The notes under the pieces: model-generated
Told to the model about the DNA's origin: nothing
Database searches by the model: none
Seen by the model: only the letters and a program-made list of their open reading frames with translations
NCBI GenBank assembly: GCA_026989655.1
Contig: JALSIX010000024.1
Span: 31,815 to 95,814, forward strand
Length of the DNA stretch: 64,000 bases
From: Caldilineaceae bacterium
GTDB taxonomy: Bacteria > Chloroflexota > Anaerolineae > Caldilineales > Caldilineaceae
Direction of reading: 5' to 3'
Program-made: the position numbers and the translations under genes
Part shown: piece by piece, positions 46,407 to 55,546 of the stretch
Numbering within the stretch: the stretch's first letter is position 1
How the letters are laid out: each line of letters opens with the position of its first letter

Positions 46407-46430
46407 AACGCGTGAGGAGCGAGATCCGCC

Positions 46431-47258
46431 ATGGATGCCGGCTTTCTGTGGAACTCCCAACCCGGTTCCCCGAATTCCCGGCCAGCCCTGGGGAGGGGAA
46501 CCGCGCATCTGGGCTGGACGACCTTTCCCCTGGTCCTGGCCGGGGCCTTGGGCCTGTGGGAAGCACTGGTCCGCTGGCAGGACTATCCTCCCTTCATCCT
46601 GCCCGGTCCCGGACTGGTGGCCCGAAAGGCCTGGCAGATGGCCGTGGAGGGTCTGTTGTGGCGCCATCTCCAGGCCACCCTCCTGGAGATCCTGTTGGGG
46701 CTTTTCCTGGGGATCGGCGTGGCCCTGGTCCTGGGCTACTTCCTGGGCAAACACCCTGCCCTGGAACACCTCCTCTCGCCCTATCTGGTGGCCAGCCAGA
46801 CCGTCCCCATCGTGGCCGTCGCGCCCTTGCTGGTCATCTGGTTCGGCAGTGGCCTGGTGAGCAAGGTGCTGGTGTGCGCGCTCATCGTCTTCTTCCCGAC
46901 CCTGGTGAGCACGGTGGTGGGCATCCGCAACGTGGATCCCGATCTCCGGGACCTGATGACCAGCCTGCAGGCCACTCCCCGACAGGTCTTCTTCAAGCTG
47001 GAGCTGCCCGCGGCGTTGCCCGTGATCTTCGGCGGGCTCCGGCTGAGCGCGCTCCTCTCTGTGGTGGGCGCGGTGGTGGGCGAGTTCGTCGGCGCGGACG
47101 TGGGCCTGGGCTTCCTGATCAACCTGGGCCGAGGGGTGTTGGACACGTCCATGATCTTCGTCGCGGTGTTCAGCCTGGTCCTGGTGGCCCAACTCCTCTA
47201 CGGTGGCGTGCGGATGTTGGAACACGTGTTCCTGCAGTGGCAGCGGATCGGGCGGTGA
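46431..47258 (+). CDS. ribX: ABC transporter permease, riboflavin/FMN-precursor importer (RibX-like)
   Basis: 275 residues, ATG 46431, eleven bases after GAGGAG. NitT/TauT-type permease: about six helices, LPGPGLVARKAWQMAVEGLLWRH at the start, the cytoplasmic coupling motif MTSLQATPRQVFFKLELPAALPVIFGGLRLS and GEFVGADVGLGFLI after it. The FMN riboswitch upstream and the binding protein and ATPase downstream identify this as the RibXY-type flavin importer described from Chloroflexota. Riboflavin is the likely substrate, by inference from regulation; thiamine-precursor uptake would use a TPP switch instead. Confidence 0.85.
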   Translation: MDAGFLWNSQPGSPNSRPALGRGTAHLGWTTFPLVLAGALGLWEALVRWQDYPPFILPGPGLVARKAWQMAVEGLLWRHLQATLLEILLGLFLGIGVALVLGYFLGKHPALEHLLSPYLVASQTVPIVAVAPLLVIWFGSGLVSKVLVCALIVFFPTLVSTVVGIRNVDPDLRDLMTSLQATPRQVFFKLELPAALPVIFGGLRLSALLSVVGAVVGEFVGADVGLGFLINLGRGVLDTSMIFVAVFSLVLVAQLLYGGVRMLEHVFLQWQRIGR

Positions 47259-47311
47259 AGCGCCCCCGTCTCCGAGGTCCGCTGCCCCCATGATCGATCC
47301 GGAGGACCCCC

Positions 47312-48331
47312 ATGTCGCGAGTCCGTCTCCTGCCCCTGTTGGCCTTGATGGCCGCCCTATGGAGCGCCGGATGTCTTCCCCAGGCGCCGGCAACGCCCCC
47401 TCCGGACACCCCCAGGGCGATGGCCCCGACCCCTCAGCCCATCTCCCTGGGGGTGGGGTTCATCCCCAACGTCCAGTTCGCGCCCTTCTACACCGGCATC
47501 GCCAAGGATTTCTTCCAGGCAGAGGGGATCGATCTGGGCCTGGCCTACGGGTTCGAGAACGACTACCTGAAGCTCGTGGGCACCGGAGAGCTCCGCTTCA
47601 TGATCGGCAGCGGCGACCAGGTGGTCCTGGGACGGGCCCAGGGGTTGCCCGTGCGCTACGTGATGAACTGGTACTCCCGCTACCCCGTGGTGGTCTTCGC
47701 CAAGGCAGACGCGGGCATCCGCACGGCCCAGGACCTGGCCGGCAAGCGGATCGGCATTCCCGGGCCCTTCGGCGCCACCTACGTGGCCCTCCGCGTCCTG
47801 TTGGACGCGGCAGGGCTGCGGGAGGAGGACGTGCAGCTCGAGAGCATCGGCTTCACCCAGGCCCAGGCCGTGGCCGAGGGCCGGGTGGACGCGGCAGTGG
47901 ACTACGCGGTGAACGGCCCCGTGATCCTGGCCCAACAGGGCGTGGCGGTGGTGCAGATCCCCCTGGACGAATATGTGCAGATCCCGGCCAACGGCCTGGT
48001 CACCAACGAACAGACCCTGGAAGAGGAGCCCGAGCTGGTGCGCCGCATGGTCCGGGCCTCCCTCCGGGCCCTCCAGTACACTCTGGAGCACCCGGACGAG
48101 GCCTTCGAGATCGCGCTCCGGTTCGTCCCCGAGGCGGGCGGGGAGAACCGGGCCATCAACCGGGCGGTCTTCGACGCCTCCCTGGACTACTGGCAAGCCC
48201 GACCGGGCCTGCGCCTGGGGGAGACCACTCCGGAGGAATGGCGACGGCTGGCCGAGCTCATGCAGACACTGGGCTTCGTCGACGTCCGGGTGGATCCCGA
48301 AAGCCTCTACACCCACGACTTCCTGCCGTGA
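47312..48331 (+). CDS. ribY: NMT1/THI5-like substrate-binding lipoprotein (RibY-like)
   Basis: 339 residues, ATG 47312. Lipoprotein signal with lipobox SAGC (Cys about 21), then a Pro/Thr linker and the binding fold: ISLGVGFIPNVQFAPFYTGIAKDFFQAEGID, IGSGDQVVLGRAQGLPVRYV, AKADAGIRTAQDLAGKRIGIPGPFGATYVAL, VDAAVDYAVNGPVILAQQ. These are NMT1/THI5-family features, as in RibY and ThiY. It would capture riboflavin outside the membrane and hand it to RibX. Its stop overlaps the ATPase start (GTGA), showing coupled translation. Confidence 0.87.
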   Translation: MSRVRLLPLLALMAALWSAGCLPQAPATPPPDTPRAMAPTPQPISLGVGFIPNVQFAPFYTGIAKDFFQAEGIDLGLAYGFENDYLKLVGTGELRFMIGSGDQVVLGRAQGLPVRYVMNWYSRYPVVVFAKADAGIRTAQDLAGKRIGIPGPFGATYVALRVLLDAAGLREEDVQLESIGFTQAQAVAEGRVDAAVDYAVNGPVILAQQGVAVVQIPLDEYVQIPANGLVTNEQTLEEEPELVRRMVRASLRALQYTLEHPDEAFEIALRFVPEAGGENRAINRAVFDASLDYWQARPGLRLGETTPEEWRRLAELMQTLGFVDVRVDPESLYTHDFLP

Positions 48332-49146
48332 AGGACGTCTCCCCCCCTCCCGTGCTGGAACTACATTGGGTGAGCCACGCCTACCGGAGTGGACCCCGCC
48401 CCATCCCCGCGCTGGCCAGGGTCCACGTCCAGGTGGCGGCCGGGGAGTTCGTGTGCATCGTGGGGCCCAGCGGCAGCGGCAAGACCACCCTGCTCCGCAT
48501 CGCGGGTGGACTGCTTCGGCCGGAGACCGGCCAGGTGTTGCTGGACGGAGAGCCCTTGACCGGGCCCCATCCAGCCATCGGCTTCGTCTTCCAGCGGACC
48601 AATCTCATGCCCTGGCGCACGGTGCTGGACAACGTGCTGCTGCCCCTGGAGCTGCAAGGGCCCATCGGCCCCCCGGAGCGGGAGAAGGCCCTGCACCTGC
48701 TGGAGACCGTGGGCCTGGCCGAGTTCGCCGACGCGTATCCGGCCCAGCTCTCCGGCGGCATGGCCCAGCGGGTGGCTCTGGTGCGAACCCTGATCCGGGA
48801 TCCGGAGGTCCTCCTCCTGGACGAACCCTTCGGCGCGCTGGACGCCCTGACCCGGGAGCGGCTGAACCTGGAGCTGCTGGCCCTCCATGCCCGCTACCGT
48901 CCCACGGTGCTCATGGTGACCCACAGCATCGAGGAGGCAGTCCTGTTGGCAGATCGGGTATGGGTGCTTGGGGGACAGCCGGGGAGAATGGTGGCCCAGG
49001 TGCCGGTGGACCTGCCCCGCCCCCGGAACGTGGCCGTGGTGGCCCAAAAGTCGTTCGGGCAGCTGGCCCTGCGGATTCGGGAGCTTCTGGGGCTGGTACA
49101 GGAAGCCCCTCGGAGGGGGGTCGGCCACCCCCCTGGGGGGCGGTAG
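48328..49146 (+). CDS. ABC transporter ATP-binding subunit of the flavin importer
   Basis: 272 residues from GTG 48328, overlapping the RibY stop. All ABC motifs are intact: Walker A GPSGSGKTTLLRIAGG, Q-loop GFVFQRTNLMPWRTV, signature LSGGMAQRVALVRTL, Walker B VLLLDEPFGALDALTRERL and the H-loop VTHSIEEAVLLADRVWVL. It belongs to the NitT/TauT/SsuB group that pairs with RibX-type permeases. The stop is within a strong hairpin. Some RibXY operons lack their own ATPase; here it is present. Confidence 0.93.
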   Translation: MKDVSPPPVLELHWVSHAYRSGPRPIPALARVHVQVAAGEFVCIVGPSGSGKTTLLRIAGGLLRPETGQVLLDGEPLTGPHPAIGFVFQRTNLMPWRTVLDNVLLPLELQGPIGPPEREKALHLLETVGLAEFADAYPAQLSGGMAQRVALVRTLIRDPEVLLLDEPFGALDALTRERLNLELLALHARYRPTVLMVTHSIEEAVLLADRVWVLGGQPGRMVAQVPVDLPRPRNVAVVAQKSFGQLALRIRELLGLVQEAPRRGVGHPPGGR

Positions 49147-49176
49147 GACGGCCGTCGGTGCTGCCGTCCCACCGCC
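49139..49176. terminator. 14-bp hairpin at the end of the transporter operon
   Basis: GGCGGTAGGACGGC pairs with GCCGTCCCACCGCC (one mismatch) around a 10-base loop; the TAG stop (49144-49146) is inside the first arm. No T-run. It separates convergent genes and could work for both. Confidence 0.6.
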
Positions 49177-49215
49177 CCCTGGGGGAAGGCCAGAGGTTGC
49201 CGGAACTCTCCGGCC

Positions 49216-50625
49216 TCACAGGTCGTCGGGGATGACGGACAGGAGGTCGTCCGGGCGGCGGATCTCCGTGGACTGGACCTGTTCCTGGAGCCACTCCTGG
49301 AAGGCCTGATCCTTCTCCTGCTCCAGCTGGCCGGGATCCTTGGGCCGCTCGGGGTCCTTCTCCAGAACCTGGATGATGTGGTAGCCGAACTGGGTGCGGA
49401 CGGGCTCGCTGAGGGCTCCCACCTCCAGTTGGAAGGCCACCTCCTCGAACTCGGGCACGAAACGGCCGCGGCCCACCCAGCCCAGATCGCCGCCCTGGTC
49501 CGCGCTGCCCGGGTCGTCGCTGTACTGCCGGGCCAGCTCCGCGAAGTCCTCGCCATCCAACAGACGCTGGCGGATCTCCAGGGCCAGGGCCAGCGCCTCG
49601 GCGTCGGTCCGTCCCCGCTCCGTCGCCGGGGCCACGGTATCCGTGAGGGCCTGGGTGGCCGTCACCGTCTCGGTAGCTGTGAGGGCCCGGGTGGCCGTGA
49701 GCTCCAGGGTCTCGGTCAGGCCCAGGGTGGCTGTCACCGGCTCCGTGGACTCAGGCTCGGCCGTCTCGTCCACCCGGACGAGGATATGGCGCACCCGGAT
49801 CTGCTCCTCGGTGGGGGAGACCCGCTCCTCCCCGATCCGGTCCCGAAGCTTCTGGCGCAGGAGTCGGGCCCGGACGATCTCCCGGTACTCCGCCAGGGTG
49901 ATGCCGGCCTCCTCCTGGATGCGCTGCTCCAGTTGTCGGAGCCCCTCCTGGTAGAGGGCGTCGTCCAGGAGGGGGCGCGGGGTGGGTGTGGGCGGTTCCA
50001 GGGTCGGCGTGAGGATCGCCTCGGCGGCCAGGGTGGGCGTGGGGGTGAAGAGCGCGGCGGTGGCCGTGGCCTCCACCGCGGCCTGGGCCGTCGCCGTGGC
50101 CTGGGGCACGGTCAGCGCCCCTTGGAGGGCCGCCACCTCCTCCCGCAGGGCCTCCTCCACCTCGGCGTCGGTGACGGCGATCCCCATCTCCTCGGCCCGG
50201 ATGCGGATGACCTGTTCCTCGATAAGGGTGTTGAGGACCTGGGTCCCCAGGGTCAGGGGGTCCGCCAGGAGGGACTGGATCTGGATGATCTGGTTGGTGA
50301 AGAACCCCTGGTTGCCCAACTGCTGTTCGAAGAGCTGGAGCTGCAGGAGCTGTTCCTCCAGGAGGGCCTTCTCCAGCCGGAGTCGCTTCACGTAGTCTCG
50401 GGTGATGATGCTCCGGTCCGCCACCTGGGCCAGCGCGCGGTTCGGCTTGATCCACAGCTCGTTCACCAGGCCCAAGACCACCAACAGCAGGGCCACCGCC
50501 ACCGCGGAGCCCACGCCCAGGACCAGCCGCCGGTTGCGCTCTCGGTCCCGGGCACGGAGCCGCTGTTGTTTGCGGGTCTCGGGCCTGTGCTCCTCCTGCC
50601 GTCGTCGCTTCTTGCGCTTTGCCAT
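49216..50625 (-). CDS. PpiC/PrsA-like membrane-anchored peptidyl-prolyl isomerase
   Basis: 469 residues, ATG 50625. A very basic N-terminus ([10 protein letters not shown]) and one helix (about 34-54) anchor it with the bulk outside. A SurA-N-like chaperone region (about 60-270) is followed by a parvulin domain (about 275-425): [67 protein letters not shown]. Two Thr/Ala/Pro-rich stretches are inserted, at residues 173-220 and, inside the isomerase fold, at 286-340 (bases about 49606-49770). It likely helps secreted proteins fold. It is 13 bases downstream of rpsR. Confidence 0.9.
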   Translation of the reverse strand: MAKRKKRRRQEEHRPETRKQQRLRARDRERNRRLVLGVGSAVAVALLLVVLGLVNELWIKPNRALAQVADRSIITRDYVKRLRLEKALLEEQLLQLQLFEQQLGNQGFFTNQIIQIQSLLADPLTLGTQVLNTLIEEQVIRIRAEEMGIAVTDAEVEEALREEVAALQGALTVPQATATAQAAVEATATAALFTPTPTLAAEAILTPTLEPPTPTPRPLLDDALYQEGLRQLEQRIQEEAGITLAEYREIVRARLLRQKLRDRIGEERVSPTEEQIRVRHILVRVDETAEPESTEPVTATLGLTETLELTATRALTATETVTATQALTDTVAPATERGRTDAEALALALEIRQRLLDGEDFAELARQYSDDPGSADQGGDLGWVGRGRFVPEFEEVAFQLEVGALSEPVRTQFGYHIIQVLEKDPERPKDPGQLEQEKDQAFQEWLQEQVQSTEIRRPDDLLSVIPDDL

Positions 50626-50638
50626 GGCCCGATCCTGC

Positions 50639-51124
50639 CTAGCGCCTGCGGGTCATTCGGATATGGTCGTAGGTGTAGGGCATCAAGGCCAGGTGGCGGG
50701 CCCGCTTGATGGCCTTGGTCACCCGCCGCTGCATCTTTGCGCTGACCCGGGTCTTGCGCCGGTTGTAGATGCGGCCGAAGTTGTCCACGAAACGGCTGAG
50801 GACCTCCACGTTCTTGTAGTCGATGTCCTCCAGGCGGACCTCCTGGCCCACGGAGCGAGGACTGCGGCGACGCCCCTCTCGGGTGCTGGCGAAGGAAGCA
50901 GGCCCTTCCACCAGGGTGGGTCCTGTCTCCTCGGCCTCTTCCTCCTCCAGGGCCTCCACGTCCAGCTCGTCCGCGGGGGGAATGGTCTCGTCCTCCAGGG
51001 CCTCCACGTCCTCTCCGGCCTCGCTCTCCGGGCCTGGGGCCTCGGACGCTGCCTCCGTGTCGGCCTGGGCCTCCGGCGCCTCTTGCTCGGGCTCCACTTC
51101 CGGGTTGCGGATCTCTTCGCTCAT
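50639..51124 (-). CDS. rpsR: 30S ribosomal protein S18 with acidic N-terminal extension
   Basis: 161 residues from ATG 51124, after AAGGAGAGGG. The C-terminal 65-70 residues are ordinary S18 ([42 protein letters not shown]). The first 90 or so residues are an added Glu/Ala/Asp-rich arm ([20 protein letters not shown] and similar) ending with a basic stretch [12 protein letters not shown]. Typical S18 is 70-90 residues. The gene follows rpsF by 40 bases; ssb, usually between them, is absent here. S18 binds with S6 on the 30S platform. Confidence 0.93.
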   Translation of the reverse strand: MSEEIRNPEVEPEQEAPEAQADTEAASEAPGPESEAGEDVEALEDETIPPADELDVEALEEEEAEETGPTLVEGPASFASTREGRRRSPRSVGQEVRLEDIDYKNVEVLSRFVDNFGRIYNRRKTRVSAKMQRRVTKAIKRARHLALMPYTYDHIRMTRRR

Positions 51125-51164
51125 GGTCGTCCCTCTCCTTGCATCCACCGCTGGGATGATCGCT

Positions 51165-51470
51165 TCATTCGTCCGTGCGCACGATGAGGTAGCGGAGCAC
51201 ATCCTCGCTCAGCCGCAGGGAACGCTCGACCTGGGCCACGCCCTCCGGGGGCAGTTCCAACAGGTGGAGGATGTAGTAGCCCTCCAGGAACTTCTGGATG
51301 GGGTAGGCAAGACGTCGCTGGCCCCAGATCTCGGTCCCGGTGATCCGGCCACCGGCCCGCTCCACCGCCTGGGCCAGACGCCCATCCAGGGATCGGATCT
51401 GCTCTTCGTCCAGGTTGGGCTGGATGATGTAGACCAGCTCGTACTCACGCAGCTTGTTGGTATCGGCCAT
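51165..51470 (-). CDS. rpsF: 30S ribosomal protein S6
   Basis: 101 residues from ATG 51470, eight or nine bases after AAAGGAGAG. Fold and motifs are standard: [60 protein letters not shown] and [12 protein letters not shown]. It precedes rpsR on the same strand with 40 bases between, and both share the promoter near 51578-51607. Confidence 0.97.
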   Translation of the reverse strand: MADTNKLREYELVYIIQPNLDEEQIRSLDGRLAQAVERAGGRITGTEIWGQRRLAYPIQKFLEGYYILHLLELPPEGVAQVERSLRLSEDVLRYLIVRTDE

Positions 51471-51898
51471 CCGCGGGTCTCTCCTTTCGTCTTTCTCTGG
51501 AATACGCCCACAGCCCGGTTGCTGTGAACAGAAAGAACGAGGGGACCGGGAGTCCCCTCGCCGCAGGCCAGCAGACATTTTAACACACGGGAGCGAAGAT
51601 GGGCAAACCCACCGGGGAGAGCGTGGTCCGAGATCGTTGTCCACCGACCATCTCCCCGGCGGGCCAGATCGACAGGACCACTCCTGCCCCACGATGCTCC
51701 CATCCCGGCAAGACACCGGGACGGTTGGCCGTGGACCGATGTCCCGGAGGCCCTTCGGATCCACAGGCCCGGCCAGGGGGGATCCGTTTTCCGCGCAACG
51801 CGTGGTACAATGACACGGCCGGGGATCGGCACACTCGGCCCGTGCTCGTTGTTCCGGAGCTGTGCAGACCGCCAGACCTGCGTGGAGGATCCGGACCC
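51471..51898. other. Divergent region rpsF / uspA-like (428 bp)
   Basis: Carries the rpsF promoter and leader (51509-51607) on the minus strand. On the plus strand a -10-like TACAAT is at 51806-51811 with no good -35, about 90 bases before the UspA-like gene. Bases 51610-51800 show no conserved frame. Confidence 0.4.
51509..51607 (-). promoter_or_regulatory. rpsF-rpsR promoter and structured leader
   Basis: Minus strand: TTGCCC (51602-51607), 18-bp spacer, TAAAAT (51578-51583). The leader then folds as CGAGGGGAC/GTCCCCTCG (51538-51560, 9-bp stem, 5-base loop) and CACAGC/GCTGTG (51509-51526) with CCGG in its loop. In several phyla S6:S18 represses its own mRNA by binding a leader hairpin with an exposed CCG; this leader has such a CCG, but I cannot confirm the known fold. 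Confidence 0.5.
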
Positions 51899-52321
51899 AT
51901 GTTCCAGACCATCCTGGTGCCCGTGGACCTCACCGAGAAGAACCGGCCGGCCATCCAGATGGCCGTGGAGATCGCCCGGACGGGGAACGGGCAGGTGATC
52001 CTGCTCCACGTCATCGAGATGATCGCCGGCACCACCCGCCACGGCGAGCTCAAGGCCTTCTACGACGAGCTGGAACGCCGGGCCGAGGGCCAATGCCGGG
52101 AGCTCATCCCGGCCTCCCACCCCCCGGCGGTGCCCGTCACCTGCGCCATCCGCTTCGGCGAGCGTGTCCAGGGCATCCTGGCGTTCGTGGAGGAGAACCA
52201 GGTGGATCTGGTCATCATGTCGTCCCATCGCGTCGATCCCAGCCACCCCACCACCGGCTGGGCCACCATCAGCTACAAGGTGGCCATCCTGGCCCCCTGC
52301 CCGGTGCTCTTGGTCAAATAG
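51899..52321 (+). CDS. Universal stress protein (UspA) family
   Basis: 140 residues from ATG 51899, nine or ten bases after GGAGGA. Starts FQTILVPVDLTEKNRPAIQMAVEIAR and ends VAILAPCPVLLVK, the strands that frame a Usp fold. The ATP-binding signature Gly-x2-Gly-x9-Gly-Ser/Thr is not intact: the loop reads SSHRVDPSHPTTGWATISYK. This suggests a non-ATP type, closer to UspA than to the UspFG type. It may dimerise and act in stress survival. The PAC2 gene follows 10 bases later, so they share a transcript. Confidence 0.87.
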   Translation: MFQTILVPVDLTEKNRPAIQMAVEIARTGNGQVILLHVIEMIAGTTRHGELKAFYDELERRAEGQCRELIPASHPPAVPVTCAIRFGERVQGILAFVEENQVDLVIMSSHRVDPSHPTTGWATISYKVAILAPCPVLLVK

Positions 52322-52331
52322 AGGACACCCC

Positions 52332-53255
52332 ATGGCGCGCACATTCGAGCTACACGAATTGCCCCAGGCCACCGAGATGGTCATGATCGCGGGGTGGGAC
52401 CAGTGGGCCGACGCGGGGAACGTCTCCTCCGGCCTGCCCGAGTACCTGGTCCAACGGCTCTCGGCCCACTTCATCGGCGAGATCGCCCCCGAGGGCTTCT
52501 ACCTCTTCCAGGTGCCGGGCACCCACCACCTGCTCCGGCCGTTCGTCCACCTGGAAGAGGGCCAGATCCAGGAGCTCCAGGGCAAACGCAACGAGTTCTA
52601 CTACCACCCGGTGGGCGAGGACAAGGGCCTGGTCATCTTTCGGGGCGACGAACCCCACATGAACGAGGAGGAGTACGCGGAGGCCTTCTTCGCCGTGGTG
52701 CGGGCCCTGGAGATCCGCCGGGTAGCCATTGTGGGCGGGGTGTACGGGGCCATGCCCTACGACAAGGAACGGGAGATCGCCTGCGTCTACAGCCTGCCCC
52801 ACCTACGAGAGGAACTGGAGCCCTACGCGGTCCGCTTCTCCAACTACCAGGGCGGGGCCACCATCGGCACCTACCTGATCCACCGGGCCATGTTGGAGGG
52901 CATCGAGTGTTTCGCCTTCTACGCGATGGTCCCCGCCTATGACTTCGACCAGGTGGTCTTCCTCCCCCACGGCGGCATCCGCATCGAGCAGGACTACAAG
53001 GCCTGGTACGACATCCTGCGCCGCTTCAACCACATGTTCGGCCTGGGCATCGACCTCGCGGACCTCCGGGACAGGAGCGACGAACTGCTGGCCGCCATGG
53101 AGGCCGAGATGGAGGAGCTGGCCCAACAGGCCCCCCAGCTCAACGTCCGGGCCTATCTCCGCCAACTGGAGGAGGACTTCACCGAGCGCCCCTTCATGCC
53201 CTTGGACGATGTGTGGAGCGATGAACTGGGGGATCTGCTGGACAGCCTGGAGTAG
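52332..53255 (+). CDS. PAC2-family protein
   Basis: 307 residues, ATG 52332. Matches the PAC2 (proteasome assembly chaperone-like) family: LPQATEMVMIAGWDQWADAGNVSSGLPEYL at the start, GLVIFRGDEPHMNEEEYAEAFF, VAIVGGVYGAMPYDKEREIACVYS, ATIGTYLIHRAMLEGIECFAFYAMVPAYD, and a C-terminal helical pair (AAMEAEMEELAQQ). In bacteria the role is not settled; actinobacterial and chloroflexotal members are soluble. It is not next to proteasome genes here. Downstream of uspA-like with 10 bases between. Confidence 0.87.
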   Translation: MARTFELHELPQATEMVMIAGWDQWADAGNVSSGLPEYLVQRLSAHFIGEIAPEGFYLFQVPGTHHLLRPFVHLEEGQIQELQGKRNEFYYHPVGEDKGLVIFRGDEPHMNEEEYAEAFFAVVRALEIRRVAIVGGVYGAMPYDKEREIACVYSLPHLREELEPYAVRFSNYQGGATIGTYLIHRAMLEGIECFAFYAMVPAYDFDQVVFLPHGGIRIEQDYKAWYDILRRFNHMFGLGIDLADLRDRSDELLAAMEAEMEELAQQAPQLNVRAYLRQLEEDFTERPFMPLDDVWSDELGDLLDSLE

Positions 53256-53371
53256 CCCCAGGGGCCGGCCCGGGGTGAGCCCCTTCGGAAAGGCCGCCTC
53301 TCCGAGAAGGCCCAAAGGCCTCGCCCCAGAGCCCTTCGCCGTGGCACACGCCCGACAGGAGCCCCCTGCCC

Positions 53372-54604
53372 ATGGAGCGCGAGGCAGCCGTTGACCTGCT
53401 GCGGGGCCTGGTGTCCATCCCCTCGCCCAGCGGCCAGGAGGGACAGGCCAGCGCCTGGCTGGTGGAGCAGATGCGTCGGGCCGGCTTCTCCCGAGCCTAC
53501 CTGGATCCGGTGTCCAACGCGGTGGGCGAGCTGGGGCCGGCGGACGCGGCCCGGGTGATGGTGCTCCTGGGCCACATCGACACCGTCCCTGGCCACATCC
53601 CCGTGCGGGTGGAGGACGGCCCCCAGGGACCGGTCCTCTACGGCCGGGGAAGCGTGGACGCCAAGGGCCCCCTGGCCGCCTTCGTGGCCGGAGCCGCCCG
53701 GCTGGGCCCGGCCTGGGCCGAAGAGGCCCGGGTCCGCCTGGTGGTGGTGGGCGCGGTGGAGGAGGAGAGCGCCACCAGCCGGGGAGCCCGGGCCATCCGA
53801 GACCGGTTCAACGGCACCCAGGAGCCCGTCCCCGCGGCCTGTGTCGTCGGCGAGCCCAGCGGTGGCTCCCGCCTCACCCTGGGCTACAAGGGCCGCCTGT
53901 TGGTGGGGGTGGAGGCCGCCCAGGCCATGGCCCACACCGCGGGGCCGGACGCGGGCGTGGCCACCGTGCCCGTGGACATCTGGAACCGCCTGACCGCCTG
54001 GGCCGACGCGTTCAACCGGGATCGCCCCCGGGCCTTCCAGCAGCTCCAGCCCAGCCTGCGCCACATCTGCACCTGGCTGGACGAGGCCATGCAGGAGCGG
54101 GTGGAGGCCCGCATGGGCCTGCGCCTCCCGCCGGATTTCCCGGTGGATCGACTGGCCACCCACCTGCTGGAATGGGCAGGCGAACGGATGGCCGCGGACC
54201 AGGTACCGACGCTGCCGGCCCCTCTGGGCACCCTGGACGCCCGGCCGGTGGAGCTGACGGTGGCGGGCAGCCGTGGCCGGCTGGTGCTGCGTCTGCAGGG
54301 CTACGAGCCGGCCTGGCGCAGCCCGCGCAACAGCCCCCTGGTCCGGGCCTTCCTGGGGGCCATCCGCCAGGTGAAGGGCACACGCCCGGCCTTCGTGGTC
54401 AAGACCGGCACCAGCGACATGAACGTGGTCGGGCCGGCCTGGCGCTGTCCCATCCTGGCCTACGGCCCCGGCGATTCCACCCTGGACCACACGCCCAACG
54501 AGCACCTCTCCCTGGAAGAGTACTGGCAGGCCGTCCAGGTGTTGGAGACCGCGCTGCGGCGGGTGGTGGAACAGCTCCCACCCATGCCCGCCCAGCTCCC
54601 CTGA
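53372..54604 (+). CDS. M20-family amidohydrolase (LysK-like)
   Basis: 410 residues from ATG 53372, ten bases after AGGAG. Zinc peptidase fold: [19 protein letters not shown], then [11 protein letters not shown] (first metal His/Asp), [20 protein letters not shown] (bridging Asp), [17 protein letters not shown] (catalytic Glu pair), CVVGEPSG, and TGTSDMN followed by [26 protein letters not shown] near the end. The YGPGDS-LDHTP-EH run is characteristic of LysK, which releases lysine or ornithine from LysW. No lysW or lysX lies nearby, so a related peptidase role is possible. Starts a three-gene run. Confidence 0.87.
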   Translation: MEREAAVDLLRGLVSIPSPSGQEGQASAWLVEQMRRAGFSRAYLDPVSNAVGELGPADAARVMVLLGHIDTVPGHIPVRVEDGPQGPVLYGRGSVDAKGPLAAFVAGAARLGPAWAEEARVRLVVVGAVEEESATSRGARAIRDRFNGTQEPVPAACVVGEPSGGSRLTLGYKGRLLVGVEAAQAMAHTAGPDAGVATVPVDIWNRLTAWADAFNRDRPRAFQQLQPSLRHICTWLDEAMQERVEARMGLRLPPDFPVDRLATHLLEWAGERMAADQVPTLPAPLGTLDARPVELTVAGSRGRLVLRLQGYEPAWRSPRNSPLVRAFLGAIRQVKGTRPAFVVKTGTSDMNVVGPAWRCPILAYGPGDSTLDHTPNEHLSLEEYWQAVQVLETALRRVVEQLPPMPAQLP

Positions 54605-54623
54605 CCCGAGAGGAGAGCCCTCC

Positions 54624-55472
54624 ATGCCCCGACCGATCTCCACCGATGCCCGTACCACCCACCTGCTCTGGGCCCTGGCCCTGGCCCTGGGCGGGGTAGC
54701 CCTGCTCCTCTTCAATCTCGGCATCTTCGCCGCGTGGGAGCCCACAGCCCAGTACCTTCTGGCCGGGCTCCTGACCGGGGCCGGCCTGGGCTTCTTCGGC
54801 GGCTACCTGGCCCGGCGGGAACGTTGGTGGCGCCTCATCCCGGGATGGACCTTCCTGGCCCTGGCCGGCATGGTCTACCTGACCACCGTCCCGGGAGTGG
54901 ATCCCCGGCTCACCGGTGCCCTGCTCTTCGTGGGCCAGGCCCTGGCCTTCTTCCATATCTACCTGTTGGACCGGGAGGAGCGATGGTGGGCCGTGATCCC
55001 CGGCGGGTTCATGCTGGTGTTGGGAGGGGTCATCGGGCTGAGCAGCCGCACGGAACGGCCGGAGACCCTGGGCACGGTCCTCTTCGTGGGCTTGGGGCTG
55101 GTCTTCTTCCTCCTCTACATGTTGGGACAGGCGCGTCGGCTGTGGTGGGCCTTGATCCCTGGTTCGGTGTTGGTGGTCTTCGGGATCTTCCTGTCGGGGC
55201 TGGGACGCACAGGCCAGAACCTCTGGTGGCGATGGTGGCCGCTCCTGTTGGTGGTCGTGGGGCTGGGGATGGCCTGGCGGGCGACACGTCGCCCCCCCCA
55301 AGGCCACAGGCTGCCCCTCCAGTCCGCACCGGGCCTGGACCATCGGGGCACCCCGAAGCGCTTCCCGCGTTCCCCGCGGCCGGCTCGGAGCCGAAAGCTC
55401 CCGGGACGGCTGGGCGAGTACGCGGGGCCGGCCCCGGGAGCGAGTGTGGAGGAGCTTCCCCCCGAGGAATAG
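54624..55472 (+). CDS. Repeat-containing multi-pass membrane protein
   Basis: 282 residues, ATG 54624 after GAGAGGAG. About eight transmembrane helices in paired units. Three related loop-helix motifs recur: RRERWWRLIPGWTFL, REERWWAVIPGGFML and QARRLWWALIPGSVL, with a fourth partial one RWWPLLLVVVGLGMAW. The repeat is charged residues, a WW pair, then IPG. The C-terminal 60 residues are a Pro/Arg-rich soluble tail. Family not recognised. Cotranscribed with the LysK-like gene (19 bases) and 74 bases before the nitrilase. Confidence 0.75.
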   Translation: MPRPISTDARTTHLLWALALALGGVALLLFNLGIFAAWEPTAQYLLAGLLTGAGLGFFGGYLARRERWWRLIPGWTFLALAGMVYLTTVPGVDPRLTGALLFVGQALAFFHIYLLDREERWWAVIPGGFMLVLGGVIGLSSRTERPETLGTVLFVGLGLVFFLLYMLGQARRLWWALIPGSVLVVFGIFLSGLGRTGQNLWWRWWPLLLVVVGLGMAWRATRRPPQGHRLPLQSAPGLDHRGTPKRFPRSPRPARSRKLPGRLGEYAGPAPGASVEELPPEE

Positions 55473-55546
55473 GCCCCCCTGGAAAGATCGACCCCTTGGA
55501 CAGACCTTGGACAGATGGGAAGAGGGGACGAGGAAGGGAGGAAACG

